This document shows positions 1-11,215 of a DNA stretch of 64,000 nt, piece by piece. Made by a program: the position numbers and the translations under genes. The notes under the pieces were generated by a model that made no database searches, had not been told where the DNA came from, and worked only from the letters and a program-made list of their open reading frames with translations. The stretch lies in assembly GCF_907164915.1 (NCBI RefSeq), contig NC_061865.1:51418587-51482586 (forward strand), written 5' to 3'. Positions within the stretch are counted from its first letter, which is position 1. Each line of letters starts with the position of its first letter. The stretch is from Impatiens glandulifera. Its lineage: Eukaryota; Streptophyta; Magnoliopsida; Ericales; Balsaminaceae.

Positions 1-1117
1 AAGAAAAGAGAGAAGTTAAAGAATTTCTAGTTATGGTTGTTTTTTTGAAAATTAGGTCATTCAATTGAAACTTGTTTTTTCTTATGTATATAGATATATT
101 TTTCGTTACAATATATATTTGTCTCACTAAAATAAAACTTCATAAAAAAACTATCTATCGACGTTAAACTAAAACGGGAGAAACATACAAATAGAGTAAA
201 GTTTGATGTAACCGGAAAAGTTCAATTCCACCATGACCTAACTCGAGTAATAATTTGTATCTTGTGAAGTAACTTATAATTATAGTTATCCTTTTGCTAA
301 AAATTTAATCAAACCCACAACACGAAATATATTGATATTGGATGAGTAATTGTATTGTAACTTCTTCTTTTTTTCATTGCATGCCATTTAAAGACTTTAA
401 TGGTAAAATATTATAAGATCAAAGAAAAAATGTTAATATTGGGTGATTATAACTTATAAGCAACCTAAATCTATTTGATTTGTATACATAATTTAAAAAT
501 AAGTTTCTATAAATATAGGTTAGAAGATATTCTCAAACATTATTACTAGTGTTAATTAATATCTAAATTTTAAATTAAAGTCTAAAATCACAATATTAAC
601 TTCCTAAAAACAAAAATAAATAAACAAATCTCAATGGAACTGTTCAAATAAAAAAATATATATTCATTAATATCCTCACCAAAAATAGCCTCATTAAATT
701 CTGAATTGACTCAATATTAATTTCAGATTTTTCATTAATTCATTCTCCATAAATATCACATATAATTAAGATTCAGTCTTTCTTTATTTTCTTTTATATA
801 GTAAGTTATTTTTTTTTCTTAAACCCAAGTAAAAACAATTATAAAGTAAAAATCAATTAAACTACTTTCCTTAAATTCAATACAAATCCCATCATAATAA
901 GGAAAAAATAATTATAATATTGGAAACAAAATATTAACTTTACTTTTCTTTAATCACTAAAATCTCATAATTATCAACTTTAATATTATATTTTTCTTAA
1001 TTTTTTTTCTTTTCCTATTCCTACGATATTGTAACGGGTTTGTGTTGATTTTATTCAATATTCAATATTTTATTTTATAAAAATAAAATAAAAAAAAAAA
1101 CAAAAACAAAAACAAAC
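1..1117 (-). other. Intron 1 (start) of the DUF604 glycosyltransferase gene, running off the left edge
   Basis: This AT-rich stretch follows the splice donor of the DUF604 exon on the minus strand (exon end CAG, then GTTTGT at 1117 and below). I looked for the family's second exon, which normally continues after the GFHQ residues, and found no reading frame in it. The intron therefore probably continues beyond the window, or the gene is interrupted here. The region is rich in poly-A and poly-T runs and holds no other supportable feature. Confidence 0.55.
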
Positions 1118-1933
1118 CTGATGAAAACCCTTTTCTCTAGTAACAGGAACACCAATCTCCGCCATACAACCTGCAATTTTCTGATCAGAACCATAAGAAG
1201 CTGAATATCTATCAATACAACCATCAAGAACCCTAATTAGCTCCTTCGCAAGTGGATAACTAATAGCAAATCCACCACCTCCATACGCCATTTCATAAGA
1301 ATGAACCATATTTTGTTCAACACTTTCTGAATTTCCACCAACATAATACATTTCACGATGATCATACTTTCTTAAAATAGTAATCAAATTCTCCACAAAA
1401 AAAACAGTATCATCATCACCCATTACAAACCAACGAATACCCTTCATTCCAAACTCGAAACTTTCCTTCACAATTCTCGCAATTCGAACAGCCGATCTCG
1501 ACCCATATTTACACGTGTATTTTAAATGGGTTGTGTTTGATGAAACCCGATACGGTGGTGATGATTTGGGCCATGATTTCGGGTTTTCATCTAACCAGAT
1601 GAAACCTTTAGTGATGTTGTTTTTCCAATAGAGGTTTGAGTAATGTTGACGGTTTACCCATGATTTGATTGATGATCCGATTCCGAATTGAATGTGGGAT
1701 ATGTTGGTTTCGATTATATTGATGTTTTTGGGTTTTGATGTTTGGGTTAAGAGACGAAGGAATGGGGTTTTTGGTGGGTTGAAATGTACGGCGTTGTGAC
1801 CCGATAGAATTGCATAGAAAACTAGAGAGAGAGAGATAAGTGCAGAGATTGAGAGAAGGGTTTTAATGGAGGAAGAAGAGTAAAGCTCGAGTTTTGGAAT
1901 TGGAAGTAAAAGCTTCCGCCGATAAATGGACAT
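1118..1933 (-). CDS. DUF604 / Fringe-like glycosyltransferase, first exon only (partial at left edge)
   Basis: The exon encodes about 272 residues from an ATG at 1933 to a splice donor at 1117/1116 (CAG|GTTTGT). The first 21 residues are short and basic, then residues about 22-44 form a hydrophobic signal anchor, as in type II Golgi membrane proteins. The luminal part carries the family hallmarks: WFVMGDDDTVFF (the acidic DDD site that binds metal and nucleotide sugar in Fringe-like enzymes), VGGNSESVEQN, and a glycine-rich MAYGGGGFAISYPLA segment followed by CIDRYSASYGSDQKIAGC. It ends at GFHQ, where this plant family usually continues with a conserved acidic, histidine-containing block. That second exon is outside the window. 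Plant DUF604 proteins are related to CAZy family GT31 and are inferred to transfer sugars in the Golgi; the acceptor is unknown. The open frame runs a few codons further into the intron, but those low-complexity residues are not protein. The family call is firm, the substrate is not. Confidence 0.88.
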
Positions 1934-2000
1934 TCTTGATTTCTATTTCTCTCTCTATATTTGAGTTACTCTCTCTCTATATATACATCAAAAGAATTGA
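1934..2000 (-). promoter_or_regulatory. CT/GA-rich leader and TATA-like core of the DUF604 gene
   Basis: Read on the minus strand, a TATATATA run lies at about 1979-1986. Two GA-repeat patches between it and the ATG at 1933 correspond to (CT)n on the plus strand at 1949-1957 and 1970-1980. This is a plausible core promoter plus pyrimidine/GAGA patch of the kind seen at many plant genes. The transcription start is not visible. Confidence 0.35.
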
Positions 2001-3077
2001 TCACAAGGATTATTTATATATATGTATATGTGTATATGTTATGTGATATTATATATTTATATCCTATTTGAAATGAAGATAATAAAAAAGGAAAAAAAAA
2101 GAAAGAAAAGGGAAATAGATCAATTCATTAATTAATACTATGAAACTGACTACTAATTAATTCTAATAAAGGATAACTAACTCACCATTTAAACTCTTAC
2201 TTTCCTTAATTTCCTCAACTATTTAAAATAGTTATTAATTATTATTATCATTATACAATTTATTAATAACATTCAAATTTAATCAAATACAATTTGCTAT
2301 TATTTTTATATTTTAATACATTATTTTTTAAAAGGTAAAACGAGTTTATGAAAAATATATATAATAAAAATACTTTTACTGTTATGTTTTGTTTTTGTTA
2401 TGTAAAGAACACAAATGATTAGTTTGGATATTGTAGTTTAGAAATTAGTATGGATTGGGCCTAACCAAAACTTTTGGTTCTGGTTTGAGTTTGGGTCCTA
2501 TCCAGAAGTAATATTATACCGTAATAATAATGTTAAAACCTCAATTAAATTATTTTGAAATAAACTCATAAATTAGTTTTTTTTTTTAATTATAATTTTA
2601 CTTGTTTATAAATTTAAAATAAATATTATTTATTCAAATAAATGAATTAATGTGATGTATTTGATAACAATGAAATTGAATTTGGAATTTGGATGTGTAG
2701 TTTTAATTATTAAGTTTGAAAGAATATTTAAGATTAAAAATTGCAATTATATTAGAATTTGAATGGAATTCAATTTTTTTTCTAAATAAAAATATTTTAA
2801 TATTTTATTATTTACAATAATGTTGAAGAAATATTTATGTTTTGAAGAAATATTTATGTTTTGAATTTTAACGATAAATTAACTGGTCCTTTAATTACTC
2901 ATATATTTTAGCCCTAAAATTATTTTTGGAAGACAAATAGTCCTTTAAACTTTTCAGAAATATCACGAATGCCTTCATGTGAACTTTTTCGTTCTAACTA
3001 AATATTAAATATATATATAAAATATATTTATTATCTTTAATAATTAATTTTGTATTTATATATATAATTATTAAATC

Positions 3078-3166
<89 letters not shown>

Positions 3167-4001
3167 TTAAATCTCAAAGCAAATTATCTAAGTGACTTTT
3201 CAATTTACTCACTTCATTCTCAAATTATGTTTTAAAATATATATTATATATATATATATATTATATATATATATATTATATATATATATAATAGATTTAA
3301 TAATTATATATATAAATGTTTAGATAAATTATGTTTAACAAAAAAAAAAAATTATAATTTTTTCAAATATAAAAGTTAAATTGTAATTTAAGATCAATTT
3401 CATTTGTGCAAACATATTCTAATTGATTTTATAATTATAATATTTTTTATCACTTATTTATTTATTATTATTAAATTAATTATATATGTAAATAATAATA
3501 ATAATAATAATATTCTTTTAAAATAATTCTTACCATTTCAAATGATTCTTTATTTTACAAATTTATAAATGCTCAACCATAAACTTTCAATTTTAATGCA
3601 TGGATAGTAATAACTAATTTTTTATATTTTATTTTTAATTTAATTGTCATATTATTATCTAATCAATTTGACAATAGTCTATTTGTTTAATTTTTTTCTT
3701 ACTTATAGATTACACAATATATCTCAAGCTTATGACATTTTATGATTCATTAATAGACTAAATTTATTGTTAATCATACTAATATATAGTTTGCAAATTA
3801 ATTATCAAGAAAAAGTCAAAGTAAGTGCATGGATCATTGTACAAGCTGATACTGAAACAAGAAATCAATTCATATTATTGCAGAAATCAACTAGTACAGG
3901 TAATCAACCAACAATAACATTGTTTCTTGCTCACAAACAGTAAGAAGATTGAGTGAGATATGAATCGGGTTGGTACCTGATTGGATTATTCATCTTCAGA
4001 T
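2001..4001. other. Intergenic, AT-rich, between the DUF604 and FLA genes
   Basis: The two flanking genes are both on the minus strand. No open frame of interest, RNA gene or recognisable transposon end was found here. The notable content is the long TA microsatellite with inverted flanks at 3053-3317 and a short (ATA)n run near 3490-3510. Confidence 0.5.
3053..3317. repeat. (TA)n microsatellite bounded by an inverted repeat
   Basis: An almost uninterrupted TA run of about 40 units spans 3083-3162, and further interrupted TA tracts run to about 3290. The run is bounded by a perfect or near-perfect inverted repeat of about 27 bp: TATAATTATTAAATCTATT at about 3061-3080 is mirrored by AATAGATTTAATAATTATA at about 3290-3309. 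The block can fold into a cruciform. It could be an expanded core of an AT-rich MITE, but I see no target duplication. Confidence 0.7.
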
Positions 4002-5174
4002 TTAGAGACCGTGATGATGATCATTCTCCATAGACCATTGCATTCTAGAATTCATTGATGAAGATTGTTGATTCTTCTGCGAACTTATCGATGCATGTTG
4101 AGATCCAGGGTGTCCAAGCTGGATCACTTCTAAAGCAGCAGTCAGATTAACATTAGGAAACGGTGCAGTAATTCCATGTACAGCAATCTTCAAATTATAC
4201 AACAAATCAAGTCTCGCCATCTGCACGTAATTGATTCTCATTGGCGTATGTTGAATTCCTCCATTAGTAGTCACCATAAGATTATGTCCATTATGCATTG
4301 TTGGAAGAATTGTACCAGCAGGTAAATGCTCAAGTTCTTCAGCCAACAACAATCTATTCGGTACAACATGGAATCTAAAATCAGTAACAAACGATTGTCC
4401 ACTTGAAAACACAGACGGATCATCCAAAGCAAACACAGTGAATGAACTGAAATCCATCAACTCTGCATACTTCACTTTCAATGCGATTGCTAGTACTGTA
4501 TAACCGCTGATACGTAGACGAAGCATAGCGTCTCGTAACATTAATCGCATGACAAACGCTTCCGCTTGAGGCGGTGGAGGAAGGAATGTTAGCGATGTCA
4601 TCCGTTCAATACTGCACGAGAATGGAGAGAGATGAGAAACATAACCTTGTAGTCCATGAACTACAACTAAACCGTTATTGAATAGATCTGGATGCGTGAC
4701 TTCAACGCCACCGACGAATATACGAGAGGAGTTGTTTGTTGAAGTTATAGTGAGGCAACGACCGGGAGCTAGGGTTTCGATTTTGGTACCGAAGGCTAAT
4801 GTGCTGAGATAATGAATCGGAAATAGTCCAGGAACAGTGTGTTCCTGGAGAAGGAGAGGAACAGAACAAGAAGGACATGTTAGGACTGATGAATCTGTAG
4901 CGGCGAAGACAGTAATCGGTCCTCTCCATACGGTGGATGTAGATAGAGATGGAGCAGCAGCGGCGAAATCGGCGAAACCTAGATCTGCTAGAATTGGTCC
5001 GAAGAGAGACATTGGAAGTGTATTTTCTTGTAGCAACGTCATTGGTGAACTAGCTGGTGATGGAGAAAGCGTTGAGAAGGCGGATTCGCTGTCGGAGAAG
5101 CTAGTGCCGGCGGCGACGGTAGAAAATGAAGCTAATATTGAGATGAGAATCATGATTCGAAGAAGAGTCGCCAT
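4002..5174 (-). CDS. FLA21-like: Fasciclin-like arabinogalactan protein (FLA19/20/21 type)
   Basis: This is a single-exon gene of 390 residues starting at the ATG at 5174 (ATGGCGACTCTTCT) and ending with TAA at 4002. An N-terminal signal peptide covers residues about 1-22 and is followed by a short Pro/Ser/Ala stretch (SPSPASSP) suited to hydroxyproline-linked arabinogalactan. Two FAS1 domains follow, at about residues 60-185 and 215-345. In domain 1 the H1-like block is ITVFAATDSSVL and the H2-like block is LVVVHGLQGYV. In domain 2 they are FTVFALDDPSVF and LKIAVHGI. An NNSS N-glycosylation site lies between the two motifs of domain 1. The C-terminus is hydrophilic (ends ENDHHHGL), so no GPI-anchor signal is seen, as in the FLA group that includes FLA19-21. 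The protein is expected at the cell surface or wall, where FAS1 domains mediate adhesion; a specific role cannot be read from sequence. Small open frames on the opposite strand are shadows. Confidence 0.92.
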   Translation of the reverse strand: MATLLRIMILISILASFSTVAAGTSFSDSESAFSTLSPSPASSPMTLLQENTLPMSLFGPILADLGFADFAAAAPSLSTSTVWRGPITVFAATDSSVLTCPSCSVPLLLQEHTVPGLFPIHYLSTLAFGTKIETLAPGRCLTITSTNNSSRIFVGGVEVTHPDLFNNGLVVVHGLQGYVSHLSPFSCSIERMTSLTFLPPPPQAEAFVMRLMLRDAMLRLRISGYTVLAIALKVKYAELMDFSSFTVFALDDPSVFSSGQSFVTDFRFHVVPNRLLLAEELEHLPAGTILPTMHNGHNLMVTTNGGIQHTPMRINYVQMARLDLLYNLKIAVHGITAPFPNVNLTAALEVIQLGHPGSQHASISSQKNQQSSSMNSRMQWSMENDHHHGL

Positions 5175-5739
5175 TGATTGATCGGAGAAGAAAGAAACTG
5201 GTTTCTAGAGAGAGAGAGAGAGAGGATTTAGTTTCTGGAGGGAGATGAAGAAATGAGTATTTTGCCGCCTGCTGTTAATATAACTAATTTTGAGCGCGAT
5301 AACTGCCAAAGTTTGTTATACAGCTCATCTAAGTAATATGACGAGGCTATCCTTCAATTTCAAGATGAATTACATATTTGACACTGATGACGTGTGTCTT
5401 TTTAAATATTCTTATAAATGAAAACTTTTCTCATTTGTTAGTTATTTAATTATTAAAGCATCGTTTGTTATTTCACTTATTATTGTCAACAATAATATAT
5501 GTTATTCTAGTTCAGGCTTCTTAAGAAATGTGAATTAACTTGTTTTGTGGTGATTCGTCTAGTCTTTTGAAATCCACTTACCTTATTTTAATAATTTATG
5601 GTGTATTCATGTGAATTAATTATTTGAAATGTGAAAAATTATGATTGATTAGAAAATAAGATGTAATTAGGATGTTTGAACTTTGAAGAGTATTCTTTGA
5701 ATAATTTAATAAATTAGTTTAATTGAGATCGGATTTCAC
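5175..5739. promoter_or_regulatory. Upstream region of the FLA gene, with GA-repeat leader
   Basis: Directly upstream of the minus-strand ATG is a (GA)n patch (plus-strand 5207-5224) that would appear as CT-repeat in the transcript leader. Further upstream the sequence becomes ordinary AT-rich DNA up to the apparent start of LINE-A near 5740. No clear TATA position could be fixed. Confidence 0.35.
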
Positions 5740-5929
5740 TCAGCATCTTTAGGTATGAATTCAATTCTCGTGAAAGATAGGTTGTTTTGTGGAAAGAATT
5801 TAAGACAATGTTTATTATGTCTGTTAATAAGTGTATTAGACATTTAATTGAGAAAGGAATATGACGACTCATTGATGGTCGATCAGTTAATATTGAAAAT
5901 CATGTTGTAGAGACCAAACATAACATAAG

Positions 5930-6930
5930 AACGCTCGTAGATAGGGAATGTACATGGATTCGATTGTTTGGGATGACAACAGATATGTGGAATCATGATC
6001 TTCTTAGTCGGGTCGGTAATAATCTTGGGAGATTTATTGAACTCGATGAGGAAAAGTAATTAGTAAAGGAGAACGGTTGTGTTAGAATTAAGGTGTGTCA
6101 TTTTGATCTACATAGTCGCTACCCTGAATATATTTAGGTTGATAACGGGACACATGTATATAAAGTGATGGTGTGGCTTGAACGTCTTATTATCGTGTCT
6201 CCTTCTCTGAGATCTTCTTCATCATCAAATATGCTTATGTTGGAGGCGTCAATTTCGTTTGGACTAACAAGTGATCCAATTATTACACATTTTTACGTTG
6301 ATCGGATCTGTATGACTAGCCTTGTTGATGTTGAAATATTAGTTGTTGAGATAACAAATTCGGGGAGATTTAATATGGTTGGGAGGGTGGTTGAGCAAGA
6401 TGAGGATGGATTAAATGATTCAATAGTTTCTCGTGAGGATGAGATGAAGCATCCGTCTTCACACACCTCGTGTTGCGATGATTCCCCGAATGTCAAAAGA
6501 ATGGAGAATATGGAGGTGGTGGTATATCAAGAGGTGAGTTCATCAACTCCTCGTCATATTTCAAATTTGTTATCCGAGAAAAACGATTGAAGATGTAGAA
6601 AATAAATTTTGGTCTCCTGTATAATATAAATTTCAATTCAATCTTATTAGAACAATTTATCCTATGATTAATGTTCTTAAATCATCAGTTTTCATTAATG
6701 ATGTGTCTGATGAGGATTCAGTGGATTTTGAGTCAGATTATGATGTCAACGAGAATATACAAGTAGAATTCTCAACACATAATATGAAGATGGATGAAAA
6801 CAAATCTCCCATGATAAAGATCCTTGAATTAGAGACTGAAGTGTGGCCAATGACCACGAGATTTCACCCCTCCCGTATACTTTCCACACAAGTCTTTCTT
6901 CATCGAAAAACTACCAACATTTCCAGTTGA
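5930..6930 (+). pseudogene. LINE-A ORF1 remnant (DUF4283-like nucleic-acid-binding protein)
   Basis: The recognisable core reads CTWIRLFGMTTDMWNHDLLS, then RVGNNLGRFIELDEE, with a stop right after. This matches the plant LINE ORF1 pattern W-I-R-[LI]-x-G-[ML]-P-x-x-[LM]-W. Open stretches at 6165-6590 and 6664-6930 continue the protein as a low-complexity Ser/Glu/Asp-rich tail, also visible in LINE-B. Frames change and stops interrupt it, so no product is expected. In intact elements ORF1 binds the element RNA. Confidence 0.65.
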
Positions 6931-7004
6931 AGAAGTTAAATGATCTATTGTAGGGTTATATACAAATAGGAAAGTGTGTCTCGAAGCCGAGAAAGGGTTA
7001 TTCC

Positions 7005-7495
7005 TAAGGATGGCAATTTAAAACCGCCCCGCTAAAACCGAACCGAATTGCCCCGTTTGGGACGGTTTTTCCCCGAAACCGAACGGAGATGGGGCGGGGA
7101 TGGTATTTGTGTCCCCCTCCCCGAACCGCCCCGAACCGCCCCGATCTCACCCCGACTATACCCCGAACACTATAAAACATAATTAAATATATTAAATTTC
7201 CAATATATTTATTTTTTCACTATATTTTATAATAGTTGTAAGTTTATTTCTTTATAATAATATAAAATTTCAATATATTATATTAAAATTTTTTTATAAA
7301 ATTTTTTTTTTATTTTTTTTTATTCTTTTTTAATTTTTTTAAAAAATATTTTATTAAAACGGTGCCCCGCGGGGATCCCCGAAACCGAATAAAACCGAAC
7401 GGGGCGGGGATGGTATTAAAAAAATCCCCGAAATAGAAACGGTGCGGGGATGGTAAATGTATTCCCCGCCCCGAACCGCCCCATTGCCATCCCTA
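7005..7495. mobile_element. hAT-type MITE with 8-bp target-site duplication, inserted in LINE-A
   Basis: The 491-bp element has terminal inverted repeats TAAGGATGGCAAT (left) and TAGGGATGGCAAT (right, reverse complement). They continue into GC-rich GGGGCGGTTCGGGGCGGGG-type arms around an AT-rich core. It is flanked by the direct repeat GTTATTCC (6997-7004 and 7496-7503), and an 8-bp duplication is the hAT hallmark. The homologous LINE-B sequence at 40273-40280 (reverse complement GTTATTTC, with matching flanks on both sides) has no insert, so it is a paralogous empty site. There is no coding capacity. Confidence 0.9.
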
Positions 7496-7899
7496 GTTAT
7501 TCCGACTAGGTTTTATCAATGATTGGAATGCTTGGAACGTTTATGGATTATATAATGGTGTGAAGAGAGGTATCATTAAGTAACTAATGGGAACTCTTGG
7601 TTGTGGTATATATTGTTTTAATGAGACAAAAATTTAGAAGATGGATTAGTGAGTCGTTAAAAATTTATGTAATTAACGGTTGTGTGGTTGAGAAACTCTT
7701 GATTCTATAGGGGCATCATGTAGAATTATTGTTAAATGAAATGAAGATATATATGAGAAAATAAATGTTAATTTTGGTAGATACTCGGTTAACGTTCAAT
7801 TAAGAAATTGGGAGGATAATTTTCGATAGATAATTTATGTAGTCTATGGACCTGCTCTTACACAATTTAAAACATAATTCTTTAATGAGATGAAGAACG

Positions 7900-10800
7900 T
7901 GGCTAGTCTCTAGGACTTACTAATTATTTTTGTGGGCGACATGAACAGAGTGAGATTCTTATCTGAAAGAAAAGGGCCAATAAACATATTAGCCTAATGC
8001 ACGAATTCTCAGAGACAATTGAAGAACTTGAACTTATCGATTTACCTTTGGAAGGTGGTCAATTAACCTTTAGGAGAAGAAATAACAATGATGGTCACAT
8101 TTATCCTCGTATTGACATATTTCTAATTAGTGAATCAATTTTTCGATGATTTTCTAATATATTTTAAAAGGTCATTCCATGAATTTGTTTAGATTACCAA
8201 CTGATCTTGATGGAACGCCGAAAGATAGAGAGAACATGTCAATCATTTAGATTCGAAAATAAATGGTTGATCAAAGAGGACTTTATATCGCGTGTGCAAT
8301 CATGGTGGGTGAATTAGTCATCGGGTGGTTCTTCATCGAGTAATCTCTTTATAAACTTAAGGAATCTGCGTAAAATTCTCAAAAGTTAGTTTGTGGGAGA
8401 TCGTGCTTTATTTTGTGCTAAAATCAATGATTTATGTAATGAAATTAATGTCATTGACGAGAATGAGGAGATTTGTGAACTTTCCGCTGAGGAGGTTAAT
8501 TCTCGGATTCACATTGTTAACAAATTACTCGATATGTGTAAGGAGGAAAAAATTGGGACACGCCAGCAAAGTAGAGCTACATGGTTAAGAGTCAGAGATA
8601 GAAACACCAAGTTTTTCCATGGAATCTATAATACGCAAACAATAAATAATGTGATTAATTTGATCTCGATCGAGGGGGAAGTTTATGATAGTGAACCTAA
8701 AATCTCTACGAGTATTGTCAAATTTTATAAGGGTTTGTTTAAGGAGTAATTTAAGGTCAGACCTAAATTGAATGGTATAATTTTTTATTCAATTAGTACA
8801 ACGCAAAAAATATGTTGGAAGCTCGTTTTACATTGGAGGAGGTTGATGAGGCCATTAAGGGGTGTAGAAGTGATAAAATGTCAGTATGCGACGAGTTTAC
8901 TTTTGCGCTTTTTAAGAAAACGTGACATTTCCTTAGAACTGAAATTATGGAAGTATTTGATCATTTTTATCGATTTTCATCATTAGATAAGAGTTAGAAC
9001 TCTATTTTGATATGTCTCATTTGTAAAGCTTCATGAACTATTGATGTAAAGAATTTTAGGCCAATTAGTCTCGTTTCGTCATTCTATAAGATTGTCTCAA
9101 AATATTTGGTCAGTAGATTGCAAAAGGTGTTAAAGACGGTCATATCTAGTAATCAAATGACATTCATCAAATGTCGTCAAATCTATGACACCGTATTAAT
9201 AGTCAATGAGTGCACTGACTCGATTAATTTAAGAGGTGCAAAATGTGCTTTGTCAGGTTAGACATCGAAAAAGTTTGTGATTGTATCAGTTGGGAGTTTT
9301 TATTTGATGTAATGAACAAAATGAGAATGGGTGCGAAATAGATTGGTTGGATTAGATTTGCCTCTCGACGGTTAAATTTTTTGTCATTGTTAATGGAAGT
9401 CTAGAGGATTTTCCGAGAGCTCTAGAGGAATTAGACATGGTAATTCACTCTCTCTCCTTTTTTGTCATTATTATAGAAGCTCTCTAAAAAATGATGACTT
9501 TCGCAGAAAACTCGGGACTTATCCATAGAGTGAGTTATGGGTCAAGTCGATATCCTTTTGCCATATCACATTTGCTTTTCATAAATGGCACGCTCTACAT
9601 GGTTCAGACTACTTATAGAAATTTTAAACACATTCGGAATGTTTTATGATTATTTAGTGCATGTTTCAGTCTTCGAGTTAATCTTAATAAGTCATACAAC
9701 TTTTTTTCAAATTATTTTTTGCATAGAAGAAGGATAAGGTTGGAAAATGTGTCGAGGTTCAAAATTTGTGATCTTACATCAACATATCTTAGTATGCCAT
9801 TAAGTTCTAAATTACGATCCAAAGTATCTTGAGACCCAATTATCACTAAAATGGAATGTAAATTGTCTAGATGGAAAAGTAAATAATTTCGAAACGGGGT
9901 CGACTAATCATCATTAAGAGTGTGTTGTCATCTATGCCCACATATATGATGTCATTATTCATTCTCCCCAAGAGTGGCGGTAAAAATGTAGAGAATAATG
10001 TGTAAATTTCTATGGGGATCCTAACTCATCGTTTTGTCATCAAATTAGTTGGGATAATGTTAAATATTTTAAAGATCAAGGATGTTTAAATATTCAAGAT
10101 CTTATTTCTTTTAATAAAGCTCTTCTATCAAAATTGTGTAGTAGATTTGCAATGGAGCATCGATAATCAGATGTAAGTATGATAATGATTGGTCTTGTTG
10201 GTTCACCAAAATATCTAATTATCCAGCGGGGTGTAGCATTTGGATGAAATTTATTCTATGTGGAAAAAAATTTGTAAAGAGTCTAGATTCATTATGAGGG
10301 ATGGTTCTTCGATTAGATTTGGGGATGGCATTTGGTGTAGTGTCAAATGTCTAGCTACGACGTACCATGAGCTTGCTTCCATTGTTATATGTAGAAATGT
10401 CATAGTTAAGGACATATTTGATTCTCGATCTAGTGATTTTACTAGCCAAATTAGATATAGAAAGAAATTAAACATTATGGAGACTTCGTCCCATAATAGA
10501 ATTTTACTTTTGGTAGGACACAAAAAAGTGTCACTGTCTAAACAAGGCATTATGCGTTGACAAGATATGGATAGTTTCCATATGGGGAATTGCTACAAGT
10601 TGTTCGCTAAGATGATTCCATGTAATTTTTGTTGGGAAAAACTTTGAGAGTCAAAGATTTTATCCAAAATCTCGTTATTTGGATGGAGCGTTATTTATTA
10701 TGAAATTCTAATCGATGATATGTGCATGAAAAAATGTTGTATTATGGCTAGTCGTATGTGTCAAGAAAAGGTTGAATCGACAACTCGCTTACTTTTGCAT

Positions 10801-11108
10801 TGTCGAGGGGTGACTAGTATTTGAAGTATTTCGTAAAGTATTATAGGGATTCATTGGGTGATGTCCGAGTTTTTAGGTAGTTATTGGAAAGTTTAGATTG
10901 ATGCGACTGATATAACATACCTATGTATTTGAGTTACCATCATAATTATTCTTTGGTGAACTATCTGGTTGGAAAGAATTCGTCGAACTTTCAATAATCT
11001 CAATCGTCTGATGTGTATCATTCATAATATTATTATTATAATGATTTTGAGATTTGTTAAGGAAAAAACTAATAGAGTCTGTCGGGAAGTTAATCGTTCT
11101 TCTCAATA
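7900..11108 (+). pseudogene. LINE-A ORF2 remnant: endonuclease, reverse transcriptase, zf-RVT
   Basis: Fragments in changing frames assemble into the usual order. The endonuclease block (FVGDMNRVRFLSERKG) is followed by LELIDLPLEGGQLTFRR in another frame. An intact pre-RT stretch at 8393-8749 contains WLRVRDRNTKFFHGI. Next come RT blocks (NFRPISLVSSFYKIVSKYL; SNQMTFIKCRQIYD; RGIRHGNSLS) and a zf-RVT region (FGDGIWCSVKCLA; later CHR-x-C type residues). The catalytic FADDT box reads FINGT (9578-9592), so both essential aspartates are gone. Stops and frameshifts throughout rule out activity. Confidence 0.8.
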
Positions 11109-11215
11109 ATTTACGAGTCCAATAACTTATTAAGTACTGTTTTTTTGTTTTTTTTTTATTTTCATGTCATGTTTTGTTGTTGTGCTTAAACGATTATTTT
11201 TCATTTTTAATATAT

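Larger units (their letters stand above)
5740..11215 (+). mobile_element. LINE-A: degenerate non-LTR retrotransposon of the plant L1 type
   Basis: An old LINE reading left to right, broken by many stops and frameshifts. In order it shows an ORF1 DUF4283-like block (about 5930-6070), the endonuclease motif GDMNRVRF...SERKG (about 7930-7975), the end of the endonuclease domain, the reverse transcriptase (about 8770-9960), the zf-RVT zinc-binding segment (about 10240-10860), and a T-rich 3' tail near 11130-11215. The 3' tail (ATGTCATGTTTTGTTGTTGTGCTTAA) is shared with LINE-C, and the body aligns over most of its length with LINE-B. LINE-B continues further 5', so LINE-A seems 5'-truncated near 5740; no target duplication was recognised. 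A hAT-type MITE is inserted at 7005-7495. Confidence 0.85.

Noticed and set aside
4837..5181. 114-codon plus-strand open frame opposite the FLA gene
   Set aside because: It is a shadow of the FLA coding strand, with no domain and no promoter on that strand.
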